Assembly (NCBI RefSeq): GCF_007679965.1
Contig: NZ_VEHL01000008.1
Location: forward strand, 124,001-188,000
Reading direction: 5' to 3'
Source: Bordetella genomosp. 13
Lineage (GTDB): Bacteria > Pseudomonadota > Gammaproteobacteria > Burkholderiales > Burkholderiaceae_B
DNA: 64,000 nucleotides
Numbering within the stretch: position 1 is the stretch's first letter; every line of letters starts with the position of its first letter. Both the position numbers and the translations under genes were made by a program. Of this stretch, positions 33,068 through 42,655 are shown piece after piece. Under the pieces are notes generated by a model. That model did no database searches. It was not told where the DNA came from and saw nothing but the letters and a program-made list of their open reading frames with translations.

Positions 33068-34862
33068 CCTGCCGCATCTGCCGGGCGTATACCGGCACCT
33101 GGATGCGGCCGGCGAGGTCATGTATGTCGGCAAGGCGCGCGACCTGAAGAAGCGCGTCTCGTCGTATTTCCAGAAGACGCTGTCCAGTCCGCGCATCGCG
33201 CAGATGGTGGCCAAGGTGGCGCGCGTCGAGGTCACGGTCACGCGCTCCGAGGCCGAGGCGCTGCTGCTGGAAAACAACCTGATCAAGCGCCTGCGCCCGC
33301 GCTACAACATCCTGTTCCGCGACGACAAGTCGTATCCGTACCTGCTGATCACGGCGCACAAGTTTCCGCGCATCGCGTACTACCGCGGCTCGACCAGCCG
33401 CGCGGGCCAGTTCTTCGGGCCGTTTCCCAATGCCTGGGCGGTGCGCGAGACCATCCAGATCCTGCAGAAGGTGTTCCGCCTGCGCACCTGCGAGGACACG
33501 GTCTTCGCCAACCGCTCGCGCCCCTGCCTGCTGCACCAGATCGGGCGCTGCACGGCTCCTTGCGTGGACGCCATCACGCCCGAGGCCTACGACGGCGACG
33601 TGCGGCGCGCGGCGCGCTTCATGAACGGCGCCGCGCAGGAAGTGCTGGGCGAGATCGAGGCGCGCATGCTGGAGGCCTCGATGGACCTGCGCTTCGAGGA
33701 AGCCGCGGCGCTGCGCGACCAGATGGGGACGCTGGCGCGCGTGCTGCACCAGCAGACCATGGAGAACACCAGCACCGAGGAAGACACCGACGTCATCGCG
33801 GTAGCCATCGCGGGCGGCAAGGTATGCGTGAACCTTGCCATGGTGCGCGGCGGCCGCCACCTGGGCGACAAGCCGTTCTTTCCCACGCACGCCGAGGGCG
33901 AGGCCGCCGCCGACGTGCTCGAGGCCTTCGTGGCCCAGCACTACCTCGAGGGCGCGATGCCGCCGGTGCTGGTGTGCTCGCACGCATTGCCCGACGCCGA
34001 CCTGACCACGCTGCTGGCCGAACAGAGCCAGGCGCGCCCGCCGCGCGTGCTGACGCGGCCGCAGGGCCTGCGCCGTTCGTGGCTGGAACAGGCGCAGAAG
34101 AATGCCGAGATGGCGCTGGCCCGTGCCCTGACCGAGTCCGGCGCGCGCGCCTCGCGCACGCTGGCGCTGGCCGAGGCGCTGGACCTGGACACCGACGAGA
34201 CCGCGCTGGACGAGCTGCGAATCGAATGCTTCGACATCAGCCATACGGCGGGCGAGGCCACGCAGGCCTCCTGTGTGGTCTACCAGCACCACGACATGCA
34301 GCCGTCGCTGTACCGCCGCTACAACATCGTCGGCATCACCCCCGGCGACGACTATGCCGCCATGCGCCAGGTGCTGACCCGCCGCTTCGGCAAGGTTGCC
34401 GACGGCGACGCCGTCATGCCCGGCTTGGTGCTGATCGACGGCGGCAAGGGGCAGGTCGAGGTGGCGCGCCAGGTGTTCGGCGAACTGGGCCTGGACGTCC
34501 AGACGCTGGTGGGCGTGGCCAAGGGCGAGAACCGCAAGGTCGGCCTGGAGACGCTGGTTTTCGCCGACGACCGGCTGCCGGTGGCGCTGGGCAAGGAGTC
34601 CGCCGCGCTGATGCTGATCGCCCAGGTGCGCGACGAGGCGCACCGTTTCGCCATCACCGGCATGCGCGCCAAGCGCGCCCGCGCGCGCAACGTGTCGCGG
34701 CTGGAAGAGATCGAGGGCGTCGGGGCACGGCGGCGCCAGCGCCTGCTGGCGCGCTTCGGCGGCCTGTCGGGGGTGACCTCGGCCAGCGTGGCAGACCTGG
34801 CGTCGGTGGAAGGGATCTCGGACGAACTGGCCGGCCGCATCTACGATGCGCTGCATGGCTGA
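33030..34862 (+). CDS. uvrC: UvrABC system protein C (excinuclease subunit)
   Basis: A 610-residue nucleotide-excision-repair nuclease. In order: the GIY-YIG domain (LPGVYRHLDAAGEVMYVGKARDLKKRV, residues 13-40), the Cys-containing CLLHQIGRCTAPC, a UVR motif, the RNase H-like nuclease domain with LRIECFDISHTAGEATQAS and the MPGLVLIDGGKGQ Asp, and two helix-hairpin-helix motifs at the end (LEEIEGVGARRRQRLLARFGG, SVEGISDELAGRIYDAL). It cuts on both sides of damaged DNA with UvrB. The start overlaps the nagZ end by 38 bp. Confidence 0.98.
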   Translation: MPDEFNLKSFLADLPHLPGVYRHLDAAGEVMYVGKARDLKKRVSSYFQKTLSSPRIAQMVAKVARVEVTVTRSEAEALLLENNLIKRLRPRYNILFRDDKSYPYLLITAHKFPRIAYYRGSTSRAGQFFGPFPNAWAVRETIQILQKVFRLRTCEDTVFANRSRPCLLHQIGRCTAPCVDAITPEAYDGDVRRAARFMNGAAQEVLGEIEARMLEASMDLRFEEAAALRDQMGTLARVLHQQTMENTSTEEDTDVIAVAIAGGKVCVNLAMVRGGRHLGDKPFFPTHAEGEAAADVLEAFVAQHYLEGAMPPVLVCSHALPDADLTTLLAEQSQARPPRVLTRPQGLRRSWLEQAQKNAEMALARALTESGARASRTLALAEALDLDTDETALDELRIECFDISHTAGEATQASCVVYQHHDMQPSLYRRYNIVGITPGDDYAAMRQVLTRRFGKVADGDAVMPGLVLIDGGKGQVEVARQVFGELGLDVQTLVGVAKGENRKVGLETLVFADDRLPVALGKESAALMLIAQVRDEAHRFAITGMRAKRARARNVSRLEEIEGVGARRRQRLLARFGGLSGVTSASVADLASVEGISDELAGRIYDALHG

Positions 34863-34907
34863 TCCGGCGCGCAGGGCGTCATCGCCGTGATGTAGCATAC
34901 GAACACT

Positions 34908-35480
34908 ATGCCGATAAATATACCGATCATCCTGACCTGGCTGCGCATCGCCTTGATCCCGCTGGTGGTGGGGCTGTTCTACATCCCCGAGAGCTGGATG
35001 GCGATCGAGACGCGCGACACGCTGGCGGCCTGGGCGTTCATCATCGCGGCGCTGACCGACTGGTTCGACGGCTGGCTGGCGCGCCGCTGGAACCAGACCT
35101 CCGCGTTCGGCGCGTTCCTCGATCCGGTGGCCGACAAGCTGATGGTCTGCGCGGCGCTGCTGGTGCTGCTGGACCTGAACCGCGTCGATGCCTTCATCGC
35201 GCTGATCATCATCGGCCGCGAAATCACCATCTCGGCGTTGCGCGAATGGATGGCCAAGATCGGCGCCAGCGCCAGCGTCGCCGTGCACCGCCTGGGCAAG
35301 TTCAAGACCGCCGCGCAGATGGTCGCCATCCCGTGCCTGCTGTACGCCCGCCCGCTGGCCGGCATCGATCTGCGCTGGGTGGGCTTCTGGCTGATCATCG
35401 TGGCCGCCGTGCTGACGGTCTGGTCCATGCTGTATTACCTGCAGCGGGCCTGGCCGGCGATACGCGAGAAGGCGCAGTAG
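34908..35480 (+). CDS. pgsA: CDP-diacylglycerol-glycerol-3-phosphate 3-phosphatidyltransferase
   Basis: A 190-residue membrane enzyme of the CDP-alcohol phosphatidyltransferase family. The active-site motif is complete: D54-G55, A58-R59, G68, D72 and D76 in DWFDGWLARR and FGAFLDPVADK. About five or six membrane segments. It makes phosphatidylglycerol phosphate, the committed step of anionic phospholipid synthesis. It comes 45 bp after uvrC, the same order as in many proteobacteria. No tRNA follows it here. Confidence 0.97.
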   Translation: MPINIPIILTWLRIALIPLVVGLFYIPESWMAIETRDTLAAWAFIIAALTDWFDGWLARRWNQTSAFGAFLDPVADKLMVCAALLVLLDLNRVDAFIALIIIGREITISALREWMAKIGASASVAVHRLGKFKTAAQMVAIPCLLYARPLAGIDLRWVGFWLIIVAAVLTVWSMLYYLQRAWPAIREKAQ

Positions 35481-35491
35481 TAAGATTGCAT

Positions 35492-35511
35492 GCGCGGCCC
35501 GGGGGCCGCGC
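35492..35511 (+). terminator. Perfect 9-bp hairpin after pgsA
   Basis: GCGCGGCCC-GG-GGGCCGCGC begins 11 bases after the pgsA stop; AGTCGCTT follows, with no U-tract. Terminator-like only. Confidence 0.45.
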
Positions 35512-35651
35512 AGTCGCTTATAACGACCCGATGCGGCGCGTCCGACGCCAGCACGGGCGGCAAGAACGACGGAGGGGCTCGCGGCCGCCGTCCCGGAGAC
35601 AACCCCGGCGCGCGCGTCGCGCCACAGGGCGGCCCCTGGCCGCAAGCACAC

Positions 35652-36935
35652 ATGAACACCGCCGCTGATACCGCGCTCCTCGACACTCCCTTCCTGCGCC
35701 GCCGCGACTGGCAGATCATCATGCTGATCGGCGTGGCGCACGCCAGTTCCCATTTCTTCCAACTGGTGCTGCCTTCACTGTACGTGGCGCTGGGGCGAGA
35801 GTTCGGCCTGGACTTCGCAGAGCTGGGCCTGCTGGTGTCGATGTTCTACGTGGTGTCCGGCCTGGGGCAGGCCTCGTCAGGCTTCGTGGTGGACCGCGTC
35901 GGCGCGCGGCCGGTGCTGTGGTTCGGACTGGCCTGCTTCGTGCTGTCGGGCGTGCTGATCGGTTCGGCCAACGGCTACGCCATGCTGGCGCTTGCGGCGG
36001 TGGTGGGCGGCGTGGGCAACTCGGTGTTCCACCCGGCCGACTATTCCATCATGAATCACCGCATCAGTCCGGCGCGGCTGGGGCATGCCTTCAGCACGCA
36101 TGGCTTGACGGGCAACCTGGGTTGGGCGCTGACGCCGGTGTTCATCGGCACGATCTCCGCGCTGGCGGGTTGGCGCGTAGCCGCGTTCAGCGCCGCGGCG
36201 CTGGTCGCGGTGGTGCTGGGGCTGACCCTGGTGGGCCGCAACCTGCTGGGCGATCCGGCGGTCAGGCGCGGCGCCGAGCCCGCGCCGCGCGAGGATGCTG
36301 CCCCGGCCGCCGCTCCTGCCCAGGAAAGCGCCTGGCAGACGCTGCTGGCCCTGCTGGCGCGGCCCGCGCTGTGGGGCGCCTTCCTGTTCTTCGCGTTCTC
36401 GTCGATCGCGCTGTCGTCGGTGCAGAACTACACCATTCCGCTGCTGGACCATCTCTATGGGCTGTCGCAGCTGGCCGCCAGTTCGGCATTGTCGGGCTAT
36501 ATGGTGGCCTCGGCGGTGGGCATGGCGGCAGGCGGCTTCCTGGTGTCGGCCACGCCGCGCACCGAGCGCACGGTCATGCTGGCGCTGATCTGCGCGGGCG
36601 TGACGCTGGTGGTGCTGGCCATGGGGTGGCTGCCGCCGCTGATCGCCGCACCGATGGTAGGGGTGGCCGGGTTCTGCTCGGGCATCGCGGCGCCGTCGCG
36701 CGACATGCTGATCCGGCGCGTGACGCCGCGCGGGGCGACGGGGTCGGTGTACGGGTTGGTGTATTCCGGCATGGACGCGGGGGCGGCGCTGGGGCCGCTG
36801 GTGTTCGGGCTGCTGCTGGATGCGGGGATGTCGCACGGGCCGTGGATCGGCGCGGGGGCGGCGTTCGTGATCGCGGCGTTGCTGGCGCAGTGGATTGCGC
36901 AGCAGGCTCGGCGAGTGGAGCCTGTGGCGGCTTGA
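35652..36935 (+). CDS. MFS transporter, Fsr-like group
   Basis: A 427-residue, twelve-helix carrier. Membrane helices start at DWQIIMLIGVAHASSHFFQLVLPSL, and the GFVVDRVGARPVLW loop replaces the classical motif A. VGGVGNSVFHPADYSIMNHRI with a His-Pro-Ala-Asp turn is typical of the fosmidomycin-resistance-like group. A Pro/Ala/Glu linker near residues 205-225 joins the two halves. Probably an exporter; the compound is unknown. The ATG at 35652 was picked because the 54 upstream codons are low-complexity. It is separated from pgsA by a hairpin. Confidence 0.9.
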   Translation: MNTAADTALLDTPFLRRRDWQIIMLIGVAHASSHFFQLVLPSLYVALGREFGLDFAELGLLVSMFYVVSGLGQASSGFVVDRVGARPVLWFGLACFVLSGVLIGSANGYAMLALAAVVGGVGNSVFHPADYSIMNHRISPARLGHAFSTHGLTGNLGWALTPVFIGTISALAGWRVAAFSAAALVAVVLGLTLVGRNLLGDPAVRRGAEPAPREDAAPAAAPAQESAWQTLLALLARPALWGAFLFFAFSSIALSSVQNYTIPLLDHLYGLSQLAASSALSGYMVASAVGMAAGGFLVSATPRTERTVMLALICAGVTLVVLAMGWLPPLIAAPMVGVAGFCSGIAAPSRDMLIRRVTPRGATGSVYGLVYSGMDAGAALGPLVFGLLLDAGMSHGPWIGAGAAFVIAALLAQWIAQQARRVEPVAA

Positions 36936-37237
36936 TGTTTGCTTGAGGGGCTGCGGGGCTGCGGGGCTGACGGTTGGGTTCTTCTGGCCGCCGGCGCCGC
37001 CCCTGCGAAGTCCCGTCCTCGCGCTTCGCGCTGCGGGCGGGACTTCTCCGGAACGGCGCCGGCTCTCAGCAACGTCAATCGGGCGGCCGCTTTCGGCGGC
37101 GTCCTCGTGCTGAAGCGCACTGGGGCTGCCAGGCATATCGGTGCCCATCAAGGGCCGATGACGCGTCTTGAGTCGGTACTTGAACTCGACGCTTTGGCGG
37201 CATCTGCGCCGCGGGATCGCGCCGACTACGAATGATC
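36936..37237 (+). other. Intergenic stretch with a nested inverted-repeat element
   Basis: No gene is seen in these 302 bases. They contain three GGGGCTGC-like steps at the start, a 27-base segment repeated elsewhere in the window (36972-36998 against 47127-47153, 24 of 27 identical), and a large nested dyad at 36990-37063. The rest is ordinary GC-rich sequence up to the terminator at 37238. Confidence 0.7.
36990..37063. repeat. Nested inverted repeat (REP-like intergenic element)
   Basis: Outer arms GCCGGCGCCG (36990-36999) and CGGCGCCGGC (37054-37063) and inner arms GAAGTCCCG (37007-37015) and CGGGACTTC (37038-37046) are all perfect. Together they would fold into a 74-base cruciform or RNA hairpin. 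It lies between convergent genes, where REP/BIME-type elements commonly sit. Confidence 0.7.
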
Positions 37238-37268
37238 AGGCCGCACCTACGTGCGGCCTTTCTTCTTT
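37238..37268 (+). terminator. Intrinsic terminator between the MFS gene and queF
   Basis: AGGCCGCAC-CTAC-GTGCGGCCT, a perfect 9-bp stem followed by TTCTTCTTT. The T-rich side faces the + strand, so it ends rightward reading from the MFS gene; the stem could also serve queF, which ends five bases beyond it. Confidence 0.85.
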
Positions 37269-37272
37269 CCGC

Positions 37273-38094
37273 TTACTGCCGCGCCGTGCGCGTATCCGCG
37301 ATGACGGGCGCAGGCGCGTTGCTGCGCCACGGGTTGATGTCCAGGCCGCCGCGGCGCGTGTAGCGGGCGTAGACGGTCAGTTCCTCGGGGGCGCAGGCCC
37401 GCATCAGGTCGGTGTAGAGGGTTTCGACGCAGTGTTCGTGGAAGCCGGCGTGCTCGCGGAAGGAGATGATGTATTTGAGCAGCGCTTCGCGGTCGATGGG
37501 GCGGCCGCGGTAGCGGATCTGCACGCTGCCCCAGTCGGGCTGGCCGGTGACGGGACAGTTCGACTTCAACAGGCGCGAGCACAGCGTTTCTTCCACCACG
37601 GCGCCCTCCAGACAGCGCAGCAGTCCGGGCGCGGGCTGGTAGGTGTCGATCTCCACGTCCAGCTTGTCCAGGTCGATGCCCTCGAGCTCGGCGATCCGCT
37701 GCCGCGCGAAGTGCTGCGGCAGCATCATGTCCAGCGCCACGGGAGCGCCCGCGGCGGCGCTCAGGTCGCGTTCCAGCAGGTCGCGCAGGGCCTGGGCATT
37801 GTCCAGGCGGGTCTGGTTGAACGAGTTCAGGTAGAGCTTGAAGGACTTGGACTCGATCAGGTTGGGGCTGTCGGCCGGCACGGTGAAGGTGGCCATGGCC
37901 ACCCGCGGCTTGCCCTTGGCATTGAGCCACGACAGTTCGTAGGCGGTCCAGATGTCGGCCCCGCGCCAGGCGGGGGACGCGTCCAACTGCAGCGCCGCGC
38001 GGTTCTGCGCGCGGGCAATGGGAAACAGCACCGACGGATCGTACTGGGTGGGATAGGAGACGGATTGCCCCAGCGGGGCGTCTGACAACGACAT
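37273..38094 (-). CDS. queF: NADPH-dependent 7-cyano-7-deazaguanine reductase
   Basis: A 273-residue bimodular QueF (type II, E. coli length 282). The catalytic Cys is in SNCPVTGQPDWG, and the QueF motif with the substrate-binding Glu follows in FREHAGFHEHCVE. It reduces preQ0 to preQ1 for queuosine in tRNA. The ATG at 38094 gives the usual start MSLSDAPLGQSVSYP; longer frames add 49 unsupported codons. It is divergent from aceA across a 317-bp gap. Confidence 0.96.
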   Translation of the reverse strand: MSLSDAPLGQSVSYPTQYDPSVLFPIARAQNRAALQLDASPAWRGADIWTAYELSWLNAKGKPRVAMATFTVPADSPNLIESKSFKLYLNSFNQTRLDNAQALRDLLERDLSAAAGAPVALDMMLPQHFARQRIAELEGIDLDKLDVEIDTYQPAPGLLRCLEGAVVEETLCSRLLKSNCPVTGQPDWGSVQIRYRGRPIDREALLKYIISFREHAGFHEHCVETLYTDLMRACAPEELTVYARYTRRGGLDINPWRSNAPAPVIADTRTARQ

Positions 38095-38264
38095 GGTTCG
38101 AACGAGGCGAATGACGAGCTTCCATTGTAGGCCGGCTCGGGCCGGATTTTTTCGCATGGTGAAACGGTAATCGCGGCATGCGGAAATCCATGCTGCACAG
38201 CAACGACAGGCGTTTTCACGGTGGGCAACATCGTTTCGCATTGAGAAATTTACATTGCAAGTTG

Positions 38265-38278
38265 TTGATTTGAATCAA
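38265..38278. promoter_or_regulatory. Inverted repeat TTGATT-TG-AATCAA upstream of aceA
   Basis: Perfect 6-bp arms with a 2-bp centre, about 140 bp before the aceA start. Possible operator or activator site. The partner protein is unknown. Confidence 0.5.
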
Positions 38279-38289
38279 TAAAAAATATT

Positions 38290-38303
38290 GTCTTGTATAA
38301 GAC
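38290..38303. promoter_or_regulatory. Inverted repeat GTCTT-GTAT-AAGAC overlapping the likely aceA -10
   Basis: Perfect 5-bp arms around GTAT; the TATAAG at 38296-38301 lies inside. A GTCTT-N4-AAGAC dyad over the -10 suits a repressor. From memory, similar motifs occur before central-carbon genes in betaproteobacteria; this is not verified. Confidence 0.55.
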
Positions 38304-38411
38304 TTAAACCCACGTTGTGGCGCAGCACGAGGAATAGACTTTTTCCCAACGGCGCGCATTCCGCGCGGCTGTATCTCCGCAGTTCCACCTGACCACATCG
38401 AGGAAGTCATC

Positions 38412-39737
<1,326 letters not shown>

Positions 39738-39758
39738 TGAGCTGACAGGGCAGTGGAG

Positions 39759-39788
39759 GGTGGCGGAACGTGTCCGCCACCTTTCTTT
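39759..39788 (+). terminator. Intrinsic terminator after aceA
   Basis: GGTGGCGGA-ACGTG-TCCGCCACC with the T-rich tail TTTCTTT, 21 bases after the aceA stop. A clear Rho-independent terminator. Confidence 0.9.
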
Positions 39789-39811
39789 CGGCGTCCGGCG
39801 GGCGCCGTTTT

Positions 39812-40153
39812 TTATTGTGGGCGCGGGGATGTGCCTGTTGGCGTGGCGAGCTTGCGGATGCGGGTGAGCAAGACGTCTTTCAATGCGAGATCGGCCTGGC
39901 GCAGGTCGAAATCGATCTGCAGATGCATCCAGAAGCGCGCCTCCATGCCGAAGAACACGCCCAGGCGCACGGCAGTGTCGGCGGTGACGGGCCGCTTGCC
40001 ATTGACCAGTTCGCTGATGCGGCTGGGCGGCACGTCGATGTCCGCCGCCAGGCGGCGCGCCGTGATGCCCAGCGGCTTCATGAATTCTTCGAGCAGGACT
40101 TCGCCAGGGTGGATGTCCGGCAGCAGCGCGGCGGTGGATGCGAAGGCGGTCAT
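39812..40153 (-). CDS. higA: HigA-family antitoxin (XRE helix-turn-helix)
   Basis: A 113-residue antitoxin. It starts MTAFASTAALLPDIHPGE and has the HigA HTH (LLEEFMKPLGITARRLAADIDVPPSRISELVNGKRPVTADTAVRLGVFFG) followed by a C-terminal helix (FWMHLQIDFDLRQADL). Homologues neutralise HigB and repress the operon. AGGA about ten bases upstream supports the ATG at 40153. It follows the toxin gene by eight bases, the toxin-first order of higBA. The antitoxin is intact although the toxin frame is broken. Confidence 0.9.
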   Translation of the reverse strand: MTAFASTAALLPDIHPGEVLLEEFMKPLGITARRLAADIDVPPSRISELVNGKRPVTADTAVRLGVFFGMEARFWMHLQIDFDLRQADLALKDVLLTRIRKLATPTGTSPRPQ

Positions 40154-40161
40154 GAGGAATC

Positions 40162-40439
40162 CTAGTGATAGTCCACGATTTCGACGTCGTGCGCGCCGTC
40201 CGGACGCCATACGAAGCAGACGCGCCATTGCGCATTGATGCGGATGCTGTGCTGGCCGGCGCGATTGCCTTTCAGGGCTTCAAGGCGATTGCCAGGAGGC
40301 ACCATCAGCGTGGCGAGCCAGTTCGCGGCATGCAGCATCAACCGCTTTCGGCGAGCGACGCGTTCGATGTGGGTGAAGCGGGGCACGGCGAACCGAGGAA
40401 CAGCCTTTCGGTATCGATGCAGTTGAATGAGACGATCAC
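40162..40439 (-). pseudogene. higB: HigB/RelE-type toxin gene with a frameshift
   Basis: The C-terminal 74 codons (40386 to 40162) clearly encode HigB: VPRFTHIERVARRKRLMLHAA, PPGNRLEALKGNRAGQHSI, RINAQWRVCFVW and the terminal VEIVDYH. No start codon suits this frame. The missing beginning (MIVSFNCIDTERLFLGS) is present immediately upstream in another frame, from GTG at 40439 to 40387. The two parts would join if one base were added near 40387-40393 (TTCGCCGTG on the coding strand). Read as is, the first frame stops soon after. So the toxin is inactivated, or there is a sequence error. RelE-like HigB cuts mRNA on ribosomes. Confidence 0.8.
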
Positions 40440-40563
40440 AAAATATTCCGTAAAACAGAATCCGTCAAATAGAACATTGGCGTATGCAGAGGCCTGCATC
40501 TTGGCGCAGACGTGCCGACGCGTCCGGTGGCCGTGACATTTCCAGCGCCATAAAATATCTTGC

Positions 40564-40587
40564 TATTAAATCGTGCACGATTTAATA
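40564..40587. promoter_or_regulatory. OhrR operator upstream of ohrR
   Basis: A 24-bp perfect palindrome: arm TATTAAATCGTG followed by its exact complement CACGATTTAATA. It ends 10 bases before the ohrR ATG. A closely related copy lies before ohr (41083-41106). This fits autoregulation by the MarR-type OhrR, whose sites are AT-rich dyads of this size. Confidence 0.88.
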
Positions 40588-40597
40588 TGATTCCATC

Positions 40598-41050
<453 letters not shown>

Positions 41051-41082
41051 GGCAGGAGAGCAGTGCCAAAAACCGCTTGACG

Positions 41083-41106
41083 ATTTAAGTAGTGCACGAT
41101 TTAATA
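41083..41106. promoter_or_regulatory. OhrR operator upstream of ohr
   Basis: The right half CACGATTTAATA (41095-41106) is identical to the ohrR operator. The left half ATTTAAGTAGTG keeps 8 of 12 positions. It lies about 80 bp before the ohr start, in the AT-rich leader. Confidence 0.82.
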
Positions 41107-41187
41107 GCTAACGATTTTAATTTTGAACGAGTCCCGACCGGGATCGTAACTTTCAAGCAAGTCCATTTTCTTACCAGGAGCCTCACC

Positions 41188-41613
41188 ATGTCCGTCGAAA
41201 AAGTTCTGTACCGCGCCCAAGCCCAAGCCACCGGTGGCCGTGATGGCCGCGCCACGTCGTCCGACAACGTGCTGGACGTCAAGCTGACCACGCCCCGCGA
41301 ACTGGGTGGCGCCGGCGGCGACGGCACGAACCCCGAGCAACTGTTCGCGGCGGGCTACTCGGCCTGCTTCCTGGGCGCCATGAAGTTCGTCGGCGGCCGC
41401 GACAAGATCGCCGTTCCGGCGGACGTGTCGGTGCAGGGCTCGGTCGGCATCGGCCCCATCCCGAACGGCTTCGGCATCGAAGTCGAACTGAAGATCTCGC
41501 TGCCCGGCATGGACCGTGACGCGGCCCAGGACCTGATCGAGCGCGCCCACATCGTGTGCCCGTACTCGAACGCCACGCGCGGCAACATCGACGTCACGCT
41601 GACCCTGGTCTGA
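41188..41613 (+). CDS. ohr: Organic hydroperoxide resistance protein (thiol peroxidase)
   Basis: A 141-residue Ohr/OsmC-family peroxidase. Its two catalytic cysteines are Cys60 in FAAGYSACFLGA and Cys124 in HIVCPYSNATRGN; the catalytic Arg and Glu are in the N-terminal half (DGRATSSDN, NPEQLF). It reduces organic hydroperoxides using lipoyl thiols. CCAGGAG about ten bases upstream supports the ATG at 41188. It is regulated by OhrR just upstream. Confidence 0.97.
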   Translation: MSVEKVLYRAQAQATGGRDGRATSSDNVLDVKLTTPRELGGAGGDGTNPEQLFAAGYSACFLGAMKFVGGRDKIAVPADVSVQGSVGIGPIPNGFGIEVELKISLPGMDRDAAQDLIERAHIVCPYSNATRGNIDVTLTLV

Positions 41614-41663
41614 TTCGTCATGGCTTGAATCCGCCGGCGACTGTACAGCCGGACGGTGCCCCC

Positions 41664-41705
41664 GGGCGCGCCCTGGTTTCGACCATGGCGCGCCCATCTT
41701 CTTTC
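41664..41705 (+). terminator. Long hairpin terminator after ohr
   Basis: GGGCGCGCC (41664-41672) pairs with GGCGCGCCC (41687-41695), with an inner TGGT/ACCA extension, then ATCTTCTTTC. A strong stem and a T-rich tail 50 bases after the ohr stop. Confidence 0.75.
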
Positions 41706-41711
41706 GAGCAG

Positions 41712-41730
41712 GCCGAAGGCGCGGCGTGGG
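41712..41730. repeat. 19-bp dispersed intergenic motif, copy 1
   Basis: GCCGAAGGCGCGGCGTGGG, found identically at 58753-58771. Both copies lie in intergenic DNA downstream of genes. It looks like part of a small dispersed element. Confidence 0.75.
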
Positions 41731-41776
41731 ACATGCAACCGCATCGAAAAGACTGGCGTCAGCGGCCCGATTGCCA

Positions 41777-42109
41777 TCACTCCAGATAGCGCTTGGCGAG
41801 CAACGTCTCTGCCCACAGGGCTTTGGCATGTTCCGGCATGTTCAGACGCTCCAGCTCCACCGCTGCGCGCTCGCGCTCATCAATTTCCCTCATCAGCACG
41901 CGGCGCACATCGGACTCGCTCAGTAGCAGTCGCTCGACTTCCGCCGATCCGGTGTGGAAACGATGCTGGATCGACGCGGGCTGCCCGGCCTGGACAGGCG
42001 GCGCCTCGGCATTGTCGACCGCCGCGACCAGCGTCCGGATGACCTTTGCCTCGAAGGTGCGCCTGTCCCGCATGGCAGCCCGCAGGTCGGCTCGCAGTCG
42101 ATCCTTCAT
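41777..42109 (-). CDS. YqeY-like (GatB/YqeY domain) small protein
   Basis: A 110-residue protein from an ATG with a strong AGGAGAGG site five bases upstream. Longer starts, up to 42160, are possible. KDRLRADLRAAMRDRRTFEAKVIRTLVAAVDNAE is the opening of YqeY proteins, in which it helps tRNA or adenylate binding. YqeY is usually about 148 residues, and the C-terminal half here is shorter and different (SESDVRRVLMREIDERERAAVELERL). It is divergent from the HTH gene at 42230 across an AT-rich gap, in a less GC-rich patch. Function unknown. Confidence 0.7.
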   Translation of the reverse strand: MKDRLRADLRAAMRDRRTFEAKVIRTLVAAVDNAEAPPVQAGQPASIQHRFHTGSAEVERLLLSESDVRRVLMREIDERERAAVELERLNMPEHAKALWAETLLAKRYLE

Positions 42110-42229
42110 ATCCTCTCCTGCATCCATCTGCGTACCAATGTGCTCGAGCCTGTGAGTCATGTCGCTACATATTATGCTATATTGCGTTCAATTATGCCTA
42201 GTTGACGGAACGATAAGGAATTTTAGGTA

Positions 42230-42655
42230 ATGAATGAGAGCCTGGTCACCGTGGAGCAAGCGGCCGAGCATCTGGGTCTGCACCCCAAGACCGTGCTGCG
42301 CTACATCCGCGACAGGCGGCTTCCAGCGACGCGCGTTGGAAAGTCCTATCGCATCGTCCGCTCCGAACTGGATGCCTTTGCTGGCGTCGCAAGCGTCGAG
42401 TCCGAAGCTGCGGCGGCCATTGTGCGAACGACATGCATCGTTGACATCCCCCGTATCTCGGCGGATGAGGCATCGCGATTGGCGACATTCCTCCAGTCCA
42501 TCGCCTTGGCCAGGCCTGCCTGCACAGCGCCACTGCATCTGCAGACCGCATTCGATCCGCTGGCCAGGAGCATGAAGGTCGTCGTGATCGGTGATCCATC
42601 CAGCGCGGCCAGACTCCTGGAGGCGCTGCCGCTGCATATGGGAAATCGTTCATGA
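42230..42655 (+). CDS. Excisionase-type helix-turn-helix protein
   Basis: A 141-residue protein. Residues 5-52 form an HTH_17/MerR-like excisionase domain (LVTVEQAAEHLGLHPKTVLRYIRDRRLPATRVGKSYRI). The C-terminal 90 residues have no domain I recognise (VVVIGDPSSAARLLEALPLHM at the end). AAGGA ten bases upstream supports the ATG. Its stop overlaps the next ATG by four bases (ATGA), so it is translated with the alpha/beta hydrolase. Its likely role is DNA binding or regulation of the pair. Codon use is visibly less GC-rich than in the neighbours, which hints at gene transfer. Confidence 0.78.
   Translation: MNESLVTVEQAAEHLGLHPKTVLRYIRDRRLPATRVGKSYRIVRSELDAFAGVASVESEAAAAIVRTTCIVDIPRISADEASRLATFLQSIALARPACTAPLHLQTAFDPLARSMKVVVIGDPSSAARLLEALPLHMGNRS

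Larger units (their letters stand above)
38095..38411. promoter_or_regulatory. AT-rich divergent promoter region of queF and aceA
   Basis: No gene in these 317 bases. The part from about 38230 to 38315 is strikingly AT-rich for this genome and holds two dyads (38265-38278 and 38290-38303) within 40 bp, about 110-150 bp before aceA. This looks like a strong regulated promoter for aceA. No single -35/-10 pair with ideal spacing stands out; TATAAG at 38296-38301 is the best -10. Confidence 0.6.

Noticed and set aside
35481..35651. A tRNA gene after pgsA, as in some enterics
   Set aside because: No cloverleaf or CCA-like end could be drawn; only a GC hairpin is present.
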